IMG/VR virus record: IMGVR_UViG_3300008262_000156
Coordinates: 1 to 36,600 of that record
Source of the DNA: a virus
DNA length: 36,600 bases
Reading direction: 5' to 3' (one strand)
In this document: positions 29,902 through 36,600 of the stretch, piece after piece
Numbering within the stretch: position 1 is the first letter of the stretch
How the letters are laid out: every line of letters begins with the position of its first letter
Translations under genes and position numbers: made by a program
The notes under the pieces: model-generated
What the model was told of the DNA's origin: nothing
Seen by the model: the letters and a program-made list of their open reading frames with translations, nothing else
The model's database searches: none

Positions 29902-31008
29902 TCAGCCCTCCATGAACAGCAGCTTGGAACGGATCGCCTCGGGATCGGCCTGGGCCAGCACCTTCCAGGCGTCCTGGGGGGCGACATCCATGGCCTGGGA
30001 GAAGGCACCCCAGACATTGCCGTTGCCGGCCATGCGGGGCGATGCACCGGGCTGGGGCATCGGCATCTGGGGCCGCTGGAACTGCTGAGGAGCTTCCTGC
30101 GCCATGGCGTCCATCCGGGGGTTGCCGGCGGAGGGCATCAGCGGACCGTCCTGGCTGATCATCCCTTCGGCGAGGGCCTGCTGGGCCTGCTCGGCGGGAG
30201 TCTGCACGGGGTAGGGACCGTCAGCAGAGAAGAAGTTCTTGACGTAGTCGCTCAGCACATCGGGGTTGGTCAGCACCGTCAGCATCGACTCGCGGTCAGC
30301 TGTCGCCGCCGCCAGCACTTCCTGCACCCGCTCGATGTACTCGTGCTGCTGCCCGAGTGCCGCGGCCTGCTGCTGCTGATGGGCGAGGGACTGCAGCAGG
30401 GCATCCTCCACCTGGCAGGAGTAGGTGTTGAGCTTGACCGGCGCTTCAGGGCCGAAGTGGCTCAGGACCTCGAGGGACTCGTTGGAGATGTTGTCGAGGT
30501 AGGAGTCACCGCGCTGGGCGCTTGCCGCGGCCTGCTGCGCGGCCATTGCCTGCGCCTGCTGCTGGCTGATCGCCTGCTGCTGCAGCGTCTGGTTGGCCGC
30601 CTGGGCCGCCAGGTACTGGACGTCCGCCGCCGACAAGCCCGAAGTTGGTTGCGGCGAGTAGGTCTGGGGCGCCGATACCGCCTGTTGGGCCTGGACCCAG
30701 TTGGCCGCCTGCCCCTGCGTCAGGCCGCTGGGGGTCGAAATTGAGGGTGCCGCCCACCCCTGGTAGGCCTGCGCTGGAGTCTGGGCGCCGACCAGCTGAC
30801 TGAAGGCCTGCTGCCACTGAGCTTGCCCCGAATCCCAGTTGCCCGGTGTAGGTGCCGCCACCGGCTGCCCAGGCATCGGTGAGATAGGAGCCGAAGGCAT
30901 CGCGCCGGCGGGCAGCACGCTGCTGTTCCAGCTCGGTTGGCTCGCCTCGGCTGGCGCGTAGGCGATCGGCGTCTGAGAGGGTTGGGGGGAGGCTTGCGGG
31001 ATCGACAT
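29902..31008 (-). CDS. Gln/Pro-rich protein, candidate scaffold, overlapping portal
   Basis: 368 residues from an ATG at 31008; ATGs further in (for example 30900) are alternatives. Its first ~500 bases overlap the portal C-terminus in another frame. Seen: a Pro/Ser/Gln-rich N-terminus (QASPQPSQTPIAYAPAEASQ), then strongly Gln/Ala helical sequence (AQAANQTLQQQAISQQQAQA), a better ordered core (NESLEVLSHFGPEAPVKLNT), and an acidic C-terminal half. The C-terminal half lies outside the overlap and is unambiguously coding. Position after the portal, Gln/Ala helices and lack of enzyme motifs fit a scaffolding protein, a role inferred and not proven. The overlap length is unusual. Confidence 0.7.
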   Translation of the reverse strand: MSIPQASPQPSQTPIAYAPAEASQPSWNSSVLPAGAMPSAPISPMPGQPVAAPTPGNWDSGQAQWQQAFSQLVGAQTPAQAYQGWAAPSISTPSGLTQGQAANWVQAQQAVSAPQTYSPQPTSGLSAADVQYLAAQAANQTLQQQAISQQQAQAMAAQQAAASAQRGDSYLDNISNESLEVLSHFGPEAPVKLNTYSCQVEDALLQSLAHQQQQAAALGQQHEYIERVQEVLAAATADRESMLTVLTNPDVLSDYVKNFFSADGPYPVQTPAEQAQQALAEGMISQDGPLMPSAGNPRMDAMAQEAPQQFQRPQMPMPQPGASPRMAGNGNVWGAFSQAMDVAPQDAWKVLAQADPEAIRSKLLFMEG

Positions 31009-32788
31009 CTTGGTACTTGCCGGAGTAACTGAGTTCTTGCCTCAGGAAGGCGAGGGTTTTGTAGATATAGGGAACAAGATCAAGGTTGGGATCCGCCGCA
31101 AGCGGGAGATCCGGCTCCTGGGGGTGGGGCACCTGGAACATGCCTCGCAGCATGTCCATGAAGATCCCAGCCTGTCTTGCCGTGCTCTCTACAACCCGGA
31201 AGGGAAAACCGCTGAGCATTGCTGAGCGTTCTTCCGGGGTTTTTTGAGGGAACAGGAACTGAAGCGCCTCGATACTCGATACGCCCAGCTCCTGAAGGTT
31301 CCTGCAGACAATGGAGTTCTGCAGGATTTCCTGAGGCGAATCCTCGAAGATTTCCCCCATCCACCTCCAGGATATGGAGGCCGATCCATCGGGGATCAGC
31401 CCCACCACCTGGGGCGGCACCTCCCCTGTCTCCTTGATGTGGGCCACGGCCTCGCCGACCTGCTGTCGCCAGGCGCTTGTCGCCGCCTGGTACTGCTGCT
31501 CCAGGGCCTGGAACTCCTCAGGCGGCAGGGCCATCGCTTCCGCCAACGGCGGTTCGGGCTTCTGGATCCCCAGCGCCTGGCCGAGGGACTCGCGGAACAA
31601 CGTCTCCTCGTGCGTCACCATCAGCGAGAACAGCCTGCAGAAGCCGTACTCGAACAGGTCCCGGCACTTCTTCTTTGCCGTCGCCGCTACCCGGCCGTAG
31701 AGGGTGCGGACCTCGTAGGCCGTGGCGCCGCTGTTGATCGAGAGATCATCCACACCGCCCAGGGCCGCGCGGATCATCTCCTGGTACGCCTGGCTGTAGG
31801 CCGTCAGATCGCCGCCGACGCTGTCGGGCGTGATGTAGCCCACCCGATCAGCCGCCTCGACGTTGGCGATGATCCGCGGCACCCGCATCCCACCGCCGAA
31901 GCCGCTGTTCGCCGGATCAGAGGAGCGTGTGGCGGCACGGTTGAGGCCGATGAAGCCGCTGTTGGAGCTGATCGTCGCCTTGCCGCCAGAGTCGCCATCG
32001 GGCTCGAGCAGATCGTGCTTCGGCCGGCTGGAGACCAGGGTGGGGTTGCCGAAGAAGTTCAGGTTCGACTTGATCGACTTGACCATCTTGTCGTGCTGCA
32101 AGATGTGGCTGGCCAGCCAGTCGAACTCGCCGTGGCCGGAGCCGGCCTGCAGACCGCGGTTGTTGAAGACCTCGACCGCGGGGATGAAGCCCAGGGTGTT
32201 GAGCAGCGTGCTGACCTGCCCGCCCAGCACCGCTTCAGCGCTGAAGTCCGGCTTCTGATTGGTGATCGTTTGCTCGATGCGATCGGCGAAGACCCGCATC
32301 CGCAGCCAGCGCAGTTCGCTGTTGGAACCGCCACCCATGTAGCGTGCGGCGCCATCAAGCTGATCTGAACCGAGGGAAGATCCGAAGCCGCGGGGCGGAC
32401 GGACGCGGAAGGAGTAGATGATCTGCACCTCCTCCAGCGCGCCTTCCTCATCGTAATAAGATCTAAACTGGTCTTGATTGAAGTAGTGGATCCGATAGAG
32501 ATCCTTGCTGGGTCTGAAATACAGCAGGCCGCGGCCGTCAATCATCAGGCTATCGAAGATAGCCTCCAATCGCCCGGGGAGCTCGTTGTATTCGACGACG
32601 CGGCGCAGGAACTCGCGGCGCTGCGCGAAGGTGTCCTGCGTGGCAAAGAACTCGATCCCCTGCCTGATGCCGAAAAGCCTTAGCTGTGCAAGATGCGAGG
32701 CGACCACCAGCGTGTCCACGCCTTCGCTGGATGTCCGCGAGCGCGCTGCCTCGAGGATCTGCTGAAAACGCTGTTGGTCGAGGGACAT
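30506..32788 (-). CDS. Portal protein
   Basis: 760 residues, ATG at 32788. Seen: an N-terminal domain (FQQILEAARSRTSSEGVDTL, then EFLRRVVEYNELPGRLEAIF), DGRGLLYFRPSKDLYRIHYF, HDKMVKSIKSNLNFFGNPTL, and AYSQAYQEMIRAALGGVDD...TAYEVRTLYGRVAATAKKK, the long stem/crown helix region typical of portals. About 595 residues are clearly portal-like. The last ~165 overlap the next gene in another frame and are Gly/Pro-rich (GGGTYTGQLGFGASS and later), so the functional end may be earlier. Known: portal rings form the DNA entry vertex and bind the terminase. The resemblance is to portals of cyanophage siphovirus-like groups, recognised by pattern only. An exact CATACCCT element lies upstream. Confidence 0.85.
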   Translation of the reverse strand: MSLDQQRFQQILEAARSRTSSEGVDTLVVASHLAQLRLFGIRQGIEFFATQDTFAQRREFLRRVVEYNELPGRLEAIFDSLMIDGRGLLYFRPSKDLYRIHYFNQDQFRSYYDEEGALEEVQIIYSFRVRPPRGFGSSLGSDQLDGAARYMGGGSNSELRWLRMRVFADRIEQTITNQKPDFSAEAVLGGQVSTLLNTLGFIPAVEVFNNRGLQAGSGHGEFDWLASHILQHDKMVKSIKSNLNFFGNPTLVSSRPKHDLLEPDGDSGGKATISSNSGFIGLNRAATRSSDPANSGFGGGMRVPRIIANVEAADRVGYITPDSVGGDLTAYSQAYQEMIRAALGGVDDLSINSGATAYEVRTLYGRVAATAKKKCRDLFEYGFCRLFSLMVTHEETLFRESLGQALGIQKPEPPLAEAMALPPEEFQALEQQYQAATSAWRQQVGEAVAHIKETGEVPPQVVGLIPDGSASISWRWMGEIFEDSPQEILQNSIVCRNLQELGVSSIEALQFLFPQKTPEERSAMLSGFPFRVVESTARQAGIFMDMLRGMFQVPHPQEPDLPLAADPNLDLVPYIYKTLAFLRQELSYSGKYQDVDPASLPPTLSDADRLRASRGEPTELEQQRAARRRDAFGSYLTDAWAAGGGTYTGQLGFGASSVAAGLQSAGRRPDSSAGLPGVGGTLNFDPQRPDAGAGGQLGPGPTGGIGAPDLLAATNFGLVGGGRPVPGGPGGQPDAAAAGDQPAAGAGNGRAAGRGKRPAR

Positions 32789-32808
32789 CGGCGGGGTCGA
32801 TCAACCCG

Positions 32809-32816
32809 AGGGTATG
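32809..32816 (-). promoter_or_regulatory. CATACCCT element upstream of portal
   Basis: Exact copy, five bases after the large-terminase stop (32821) and 20 bases before the ATG at 32788. Confidence 0.58.
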
Positions 32817-32820
32817 GGGC

Positions 32821-34377
32821 TCAGTCGTCGCGCCACTGGCCCCAGGCGGGCTGGAGCCGACCGGGGCCCACCAGGCCCTTGATCGCCAGCAGAAACGAGT
32901 CAGGGCAGTCGTCGTGGTCGGTCGACCCGTAGTTGAGAAACTCCGGCCAGTAACCGTTGTCCCAGTTGATCCAGCGGTTCCAGAGGATGCGCCCGGTCTG
33001 GAACAGGCCGAGGGCGCCGCGGAAGCGGGAGAGCTTGTCGCCGCGGTAGCCGGTGACGGCCTTGAGCACGAGGTTGTGGAGGCTGCGCTTGTCGTGCAGG
33101 ATCTCTTTGGCGTCGGCCTGGAGGGACTGCTGGTAGCTGATCGCCTCGATGTTGATCGTGACCGGCACGTCGGTGGGGAACCAGTCGATGGTGCCGTCGG
33201 GCTTCTCCTCGCCTTCGACCAGCAGGCCCCAGTCCGCGAGGAGCTCGCAGAGGGCATCGATCTTCTCCAGGTTGCCCATGGAGCGCAGGCGGCGGAAGTC
33301 GATGATCTCAATCTTGTCGCCGCTGATGCCGGCAAGGGTCATCACGGTCCAGTCATTCCTTTCCTTCAAGCCTGAGCTCAGGTCAATGCCGACGCAGAGG
33401 CCGTCGTATTCGCTGGTGAGATCGCCGAGCTTGAGCCAGTCAGCCGGAAAGTCAATCTCAGATCTTGAGACTGGCTGGTTCTGGAATTGAAAAGCGAAGC
33501 TCAGTAAATCCTCGGAGCGCAGCTTGCGCAAATGCTCCAGTGTGTAGAAGCCGGGCCAATAGCTTCTCTCAAGGCCGTTCTCGTCAGTTTCGATGGCCTG
33601 CTGGGTGACCACCCTCCAGCCATTCTTTTCGTTGAATGTCGTTCCAAAAATATCAACAGTAGAAAAGCGGGTGCCGAGGGCGATGCAGCGCCCGCCCTCC
33701 AGCAGGGTAGGCTGCACAACCTCAGTCCAGTTCGTAATCAGCTTGCGACGGATCTCAGGATTTTGGATCGATTCCGAGCTTTTGACGACGTCATCAAGTA
33801 CGATAAGTTGCGAGCGACGGCTAGTAATTGAGCCCGAAAGCCCTTGTGCTACCACTGAATAAGGGTCTGCCGCCGCAACGTCGACGCCGGCGAACTCGTA
33901 GTCGATGCTCCATAGCTCGTCAGACTGACGCGCCTTGGACAGTCTGACCATCGGGAACACCTCTTGATAATTGCGTCCACCAATAATTGTCTTGATTGTA
34001 TGGCTCCGAGATCTGGCAATATCAAGGCTGTACCCTAGGTACAGCATCTGCAGCATCTTCCCCGCCTGCGCGTGAGTGCCGATCAGCCACGCGCAAAGCA
34101 TGCCCAGCACGGTTGACTTGGCGGATCCCCGCGGCGCGAGCACAGCCGTATTGGGGCCAGCGCATTGCAAGAGCTGCGTGGAGTCTGTTCTGGTGACAAA
34201 CTCCTCGACCCAGCGCTTGTGATGCTCGGCGTTTGGCTTGCCAAGCAGTTCGCAGAAAGCCCCAAAGTCTGAGCGGGCCATCCGCGTCAGTGACGGGACT
34301 TCCAGCTCGACCTTGGTAACGCCCAAAGCTAGGGCCTTGGCCCTGCGCAGGTGAGCCATGGAAATCTCAACGCTCAC
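32821..34377 (-). CDS. terL: Large terminase subunit
   Basis: 518 residues from a GTG at 34377 overlapping the HNH stop (GTGA); an ATG at 34359 is an alternative start. Seen: Walker A APRGSAKST (81-89), a LWSIDYEFAG segment, Walker B LIVLDDV (191-197), the coupling-like ALGTRFST (233-240), and the C-terminal nuclease with GIDLSSG (Asp near 332) and a late DDCPDSFLLAIKGL Asp cluster. Known: TerL is the packaging ATPase and headful/cos nuclease, docking on the portal. The KSTVLGMLCAW...YSLDIARSRSHTIK pattern resembles terminases of cyanosiphoviruses. Intact, no intron seen. Confidence 0.93.
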   Translation of the reverse strand: MSVEISMAHLRRAKALALGVTKVELEVPSLTRMARSDFGAFCELLGKPNAEHHKRWVEEFVTRTDSTQLLQCAGPNTAVLAPRGSAKSTVLGMLCAWLIGTHAQAGKMLQMLYLGYSLDIARSRSHTIKTIIGGRNYQEVFPMVRLSKARQSDELWSIDYEFAGVDVAAADPYSVVAQGLSGSITSRRSQLIVLDDVVKSSESIQNPEIRRKLITNWTEVVQPTLLEGGRCIALGTRFSTVDIFGTTFNEKNGWRVVTQQAIETDENGLERSYWPGFYTLEHLRKLRSEDLLSFAFQFQNQPVSRSEIDFPADWLKLGDLTSEYDGLCVGIDLSSGLKERNDWTVMTLAGISGDKIEIIDFRRLRSMGNLEKIDALCELLADWGLLVEGEEKPDGTIDWFPTDVPVTINIEAISYQQSLQADAKEILHDKRSLHNLVLKAVTGYRGDKLSRFRGALGLFQTGRILWNRWINWDNGYWPEFLNYGSTDHDDCPDSFLLAIKGLVGPGRLQPAWGQWRDD

Positions 34378-35252
34378 GCCGCGACCCCCAGCGCTCGCTC
34401 AAAGCGCTCAGCAAGCAAGCCCGAACGATGAAGTCGCCAGGCGTGTTGATAGCTAATGTCTAAAAGCTCGCACGCTTCGACCAGCAAAAAGCTACCCTTG
34501 CTTGTTTCGACAGCTATTGTGTTTCGACGGTTTCGGCAGTTTTGCGCTGGCGTCACCCATTGACAGTTCTCGGGTGAATACCCAGCGCTGTTATCGCGCC
34601 GGTCGAGCTGATGATCGGCGGTAGGGGGAGCGCCCATGTCTTCAAGGAAATACTCAAACCCAGCAAGCCATCGCTCGCAAACAGTGATTCCCCTTCCTCC
34701 GTAATCAGGCCAGCTCAGCGAAAAAGGGTTATGGCACCTGCTGACCATCCCCAAGTACCGAACATAAACAGAGCTTTTCCCGCCCGCTCTTGCGTATCCA
34801 TGCCTAAGATTATTACCTTCACGTTTGATGCACCCACAGCTCTTGGACAGCCCTTTCACGAGGCTTTTCACCAGGACTGATTTCTCAACACCGCTTCCGC
34901 AGCCGCAGCGCACGAGCGCCGCTGGCTCGTGATGGACCCCGCTCAGGCACGTCTTGCTCGGATAGCCGATGTCCGCTGCGGGGCCGAGGACCGTCCAGCG
35001 GCCGAACACGGTCCCCGCCTCTGGCTGCGCCAAGCGCTTGCTCCCCTTTCGGAGCTGCCGCTCTTCTTCTTTCCAGCAGCCGCAGCTCATGCTGCACTTG
35101 CCGAGGTTGCCTCCGTGCACCAACACGCAGACCCTCCCGCAGTCGCACTCACACCACCAGCGAACGGTCTTCCGGCCTTTGTTCGGCCCTCGCTTCACAA
35201 CCGTCAGGCGACCGTGCTTCTCGCCAGTCCTGTCCCGTAGAGTCGATCCCAT
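34374..35252 (-). CDS. HNH homing endonuclease between terminase genes
   Basis: 292 residues from the ATG at 35252, preceded by AGAGG; the longer open frame starts inside a terminator and is unlikely. Seen: two Cys-rich treble-clef-like segments (RWWCECDCGRVC...SCGC and a second CGCGSG...SCGC), MVSRCHNPFSLSWPDYGGRG, and the HNH core ADHQLDRRDNSAGYSPENCQ with trailing NCRNRRNT. The His-x-x-Asp pair and the Asn are present, so catalysis is plausible. A C-terminal DISYQHAWRLHRSG looks helix-turn-helix-like. Paralogous to the gene at 21365-22189, and a 14-base segment is shared just upstream of both. It lies between small and large terminase, overlapping the large-terminase GTG by four bases. Known: freestanding HNH genes often insert between terminase genes. 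Confidence 0.88.
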   Translation of the reverse strand: MGSTLRDRTGEKHGRLTVVKRGPNKGRKTVRWWCECDCGRVCVLVHGGNLGKCSMSCGCWKEEERQLRKGSKRLAQPEAGTVFGRWTVLGPAADIGYPSKTCLSGVHHEPAALVRCGCGSGVEKSVLVKSLVKGLSKSCGCIKREGNNLRHGYARAGGKSSVYVRYLGMVSRCHNPFSLSWPDYGGRGITVCERWLAGFEYFLEDMGAPPTADHQLDRRDNSAGYSPENCQWVTPAQNCRNRRNTIAVETSKGSFLLVEACELLDISYQHAWRLHRSGLLAERFERALGVAA

Positions 35253-35326
35253 CAGCCTCTTGCTCAGGTTGGTCACGCCGCAGGTGTTCCACCACGCTGC
35301 GGCACCCCAAGACCCTAGGCCATCCC

Positions 35327-35344
35327 TGTCCACCCGGGTGGACA
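35327..35344. promoter_or_regulatory. 18-bp perfect palindrome upstream of HNH gene
   Basis: TGTCCACCC and GGGTGGACA form a perfect 18-bp dyad with no spacer, 75 bases upstream of the HNH ATG. It could be an operator for a dimeric regulator, an endonuclease site or a cruciform. No known operator recognised. Confidence 0.5.
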
Positions 35345-35406
35345 AATCAGTGGAGGCCGCGGCCGATTTGTCTGAAGGGCCTCGCGTGGGCGAGGAAAAA
35401 TGCTGG

Positions 35407-35441
35407 AAAAAAATCCGGCCCATGCAGCGAGGGTATGGGCC
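35407..35441 (-). terminator. Rho-independent terminator after the small terminase gene
   Basis: Minus strand: GGCCCAT, loop ACCCTCGCTGC, ATGGGCC (7 perfect pairs), GG, then ATTTTTTT. The CATACCCT element spans the 5' arm and loop. It lies about 22 bases after the stop at 35463. Confidence 0.78.
35430..35437 (-). promoter_or_regulatory. CATACCCT element within terminator, after terS
   Basis: Exact copy forming the end of the 5' arm and the start of the loop of the terminator at 35407-35441. A transcript starting in the loop would lack the 5' arm. The rest of the 210-base gap to the HNH ATG holds the 18-bp palindrome and a CCTCG/CGAGG hairpin. Confidence 0.6.
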
Positions 35442-35462
35442 AAAGCGCTGGCACCACAGGCT

Positions 35463-35987
35463 TCAGGCCTGATGCTTGGCCTCGATGTCCGCGAAGACCG
35501 ATTCGACGGTGGCTTCAATGGCCGGCCAGACATTGGCGTCACGGCCGAACACCTTGCGCAGGCTCTTGGCCGCCAGTTCGACGCCAGCGAGCAGCAGGCT
35601 GCGGCGATCGTGGGCATTGACCTCACGGGAGAGGTGTTCGATGTGCCCGCGCAGTTCCTTGCTCAGGTAGGAGATCTTGGTGGGGCTGTCCCCCAGGCGG
35701 ATCTTGCCGTCATCGACGGCATTGCGGATGGCGGCGATGTCGTCGTGGAGCGCCATGATCTCGGTTTCGAGAATGGCGCGGTGGTCCAATTTCTTCCAGC
35801 GCTGCAGAGCGAAGGCTTCCCAGTCATCGATGGAAGCCTCCATTCCCAGGAGGCTGGCATAGAGGTAAGAGGCGACGATGGAGCGCTCGCCGGCGGCGTA
35901 CTGCAGCACAGCGGAGCGCTTGCGCTCGGGCAGGGCGGTGAGCCAGGCCTCAACGGGCTGCTCGTGCTTGACCAGCAGCGATGTCAT
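35463..35987 (-). CDS. terS: Probable small terminase subunit
   Basis: 174 residues, ATG at 35987 overlapping the previous stop (ATGA, coupled). Seen: a largely helical sequence. It begins LLVKHEQPVEAWLTALPERK, then an acidic helix (EASIDDWEAFALQRWKKLDH), and a long coiled-coil-like stretch (TEIMALHDDIAAIRNAVDDG, ELRGHIEHLSREVNAHDRRS). The C-terminus is helical (IEATVESVFADIEAKHQ). No enzyme motif. Known: small terminases are short helical DNA-binding oligomers encoded just upstream of terL. Assignment rests on position and helical character, not on a clear family match. The HNH insertion now separates it from terL. Confidence 0.66.
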   Translation of the reverse strand: MTSLLVKHEQPVEAWLTALPERKRSAVLQYAAGERSIVASYLYASLLGMEASIDDWEAFALQRWKKLDHRAILETEIMALHDDIAAIRNAVDDGKIRLGDSPTKISYLSKELRGHIEHLSREVNAHDRRSLLLAGVELAAKSLRKVFGRDANVWPAIEATVESVFADIEAKHQA

Positions 35988-36600
35988 CGGCGGGACATGC
36001 GAACAGCGCGATCGGCGTCAGTGTCGCGCTGGTAAGAGTACGTCTTGCGTGCTTCATCGCCCTGCGTCTGATAGCCGAGACGATCCTGCTCGCCCTTGGC
36101 GCCAACGGTGAGGCGATCCTGCTCGCCGCTGGTGACGATGCCCTTGCGCTGCTCTTCTCCCTGGGTCTGGTAGCCCAGGCGGGTTTCGACGCCCTCGGCG
36201 GCGAGGTAGTCCTTGGAGAGACGGTTGGCCTCCTGCATGCCGGCGATCTTGAAGTCGTGCTCGCCCGTCATCAAGTCCAGAGTGTTACGGCGATCGAGAT
36301 CGGCAGAGAGCTGCATCAGGCTCTTCTCGTCCTCAGTGGACCGGGCCATCAGCCTGGAGGTGATGTCGTAGTTGAGGCCCTTCTCAGCCGCGCTGACCTG
36401 CAGGGCGTCCTGCATGGCGCCACGATCGGGGTTGAGCTGGTTGGGGTTGACCGACCAGTTGATGACGCCGTTGTAGGCCTCCTCCCACCAGTTGGTGGTG
36501 CTGGCGCCAGTGCCGGTCGCGGCGGTTGCAGGCCTGCCCGCCGCGGCCGCCGTGGCGGGCCTGGCGGCGGTGGCGGCAGCGGGGCGGGCAGCGGTGGTCG
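35984..36600 (-). CDS. Repeat-bearing structural protein (N-terminus cut by window edge)
   Basis: The frame is open from the window edge at 36600 down to the stop at 35984, about 205 residues; the ATG at 36415 is probably internal. Seen: an Ala/Arg/Pro/Thr-rich edge (RPATAAxAGRPATAA repeats), then TNWWEEAYNGVINWSVNPNQ. A helical middle follows (AAEKGLNYDITSRLMARSTE), and C-terminal short repeats of the type LGYQTQGxExRK separated by GEQDRL. Known: repeats of roughly GxxExR type occur in structural proteins of marine picocyanophages. Inferred as a virion protein encoded upstream of the small terminase. Translationally coupled to that gene by ATGA. Confidence 0.7.
   Translation of the reverse strand, partial: TTAARPAAATAARPATAAAAGRPATAATGTGASTTNWWEEAYNGVINWSVNPNQLNPDRGAMQDALQVSAAEKGLNYDITSRLMARSTEDEKSLMQLSADLDRRNTLDLMTGEHDFKIAGMQEANRLSKDYLAAEGVETRLGYQTQGEEQRKGIVTSGEQDRLTVGAKGEQDRLGYQTQGDEARKTYSYQRDTDADRAVRMSRR

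Noticed and set aside
28900-30744. 614-residue open frame on the plus strand
   Set aside because: Lies antisense to three well-supported minus genes; Gly/Leu/Arg/His-rich composition is typical of antisense frames in high-GC DNA; no motif, start signal or neighbour supports it.
31366-31376. AGGATATG as another boundary element
   Set aside because: Two differences from AGGGTATG and in the middle of the portal gene, not at a gene boundary.
31244-32368. 374-residue open frame on the plus strand
   Set aside because: Antisense to the portal gene; no recognisable motif.
1-36600. tRNA genes, CRISPR arrays, insertion sequences
   Set aside because: No cloverleaf-like sequence, regular spaced repeats or transposase frame noticed by eye; short tRNAs could still be missed without a dedicated search.

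Overview
The window is a high-GC piece of a tailed-phage genome. It holds the packaging, head and adhesion (tail fibre) modules. Nearly all structural genes lie on the minus strand, so transcription runs from high to low coordinates. The large terminase, the portal and several fibre modules look like those of phages of picocyanobacteria (Synechococcus/Cyanobium type), so I infer a cyanophage; this rests on family resemblance, not on a host marker gene. No tape-measure-sized gene is visible between the capsid and fibre genes. Either this is a podovirus-like particle or the tail-tube genes lie outside the window.

Layout in transcription order. 36600-32821: a repeat-bearing structural protein (cut by the window edge), a probable small terminase, an HNH homing endonuclease, and the large terminase. 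32788-26625: the portal, an overlapping Gln/Pro-rich candidate scaffold, several low-complexity virion proteins, and a lambda-R-like (GH104) lysozyme. 25844-22220: the major capsid protein (MCP), split by two group I introns, then a probable decoration protein. 21230-14924: a helix-hairpin-helix protein, a MazG-like protein, and neck/virion proteins. 14910-1: about thirteen small and large adhesion-module proteins, including at least seven fibre-like proteins and two with tail-collar domains.

Mobile elements are unusually dense: two related group I introns in the MCP and four homing-endonuclease-like genes. These are two paralogous HNH genes, one LAGLIDADG gene lying antisense inside MCP intron 2, and one degenerate LAGLIDADG-like gene lying antisense just upstream of the MCP. 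Three of the four run on the plus strand, opposite to the structural genes.

The most striking non-coding signal is an 8-base element, CATACCCT in the minus-strand sense. It occurs 13 times exactly, plus four one- or two-mismatch variants. The exact copies all have the same orientation and lie in the short gaps between one gene's stop and the next gene's start. At several sites it sits in the 5' arm or loop of a hairpin, twice with a T-run terminator. That suggests a compact terminator/promoter junction repeated through the late region.
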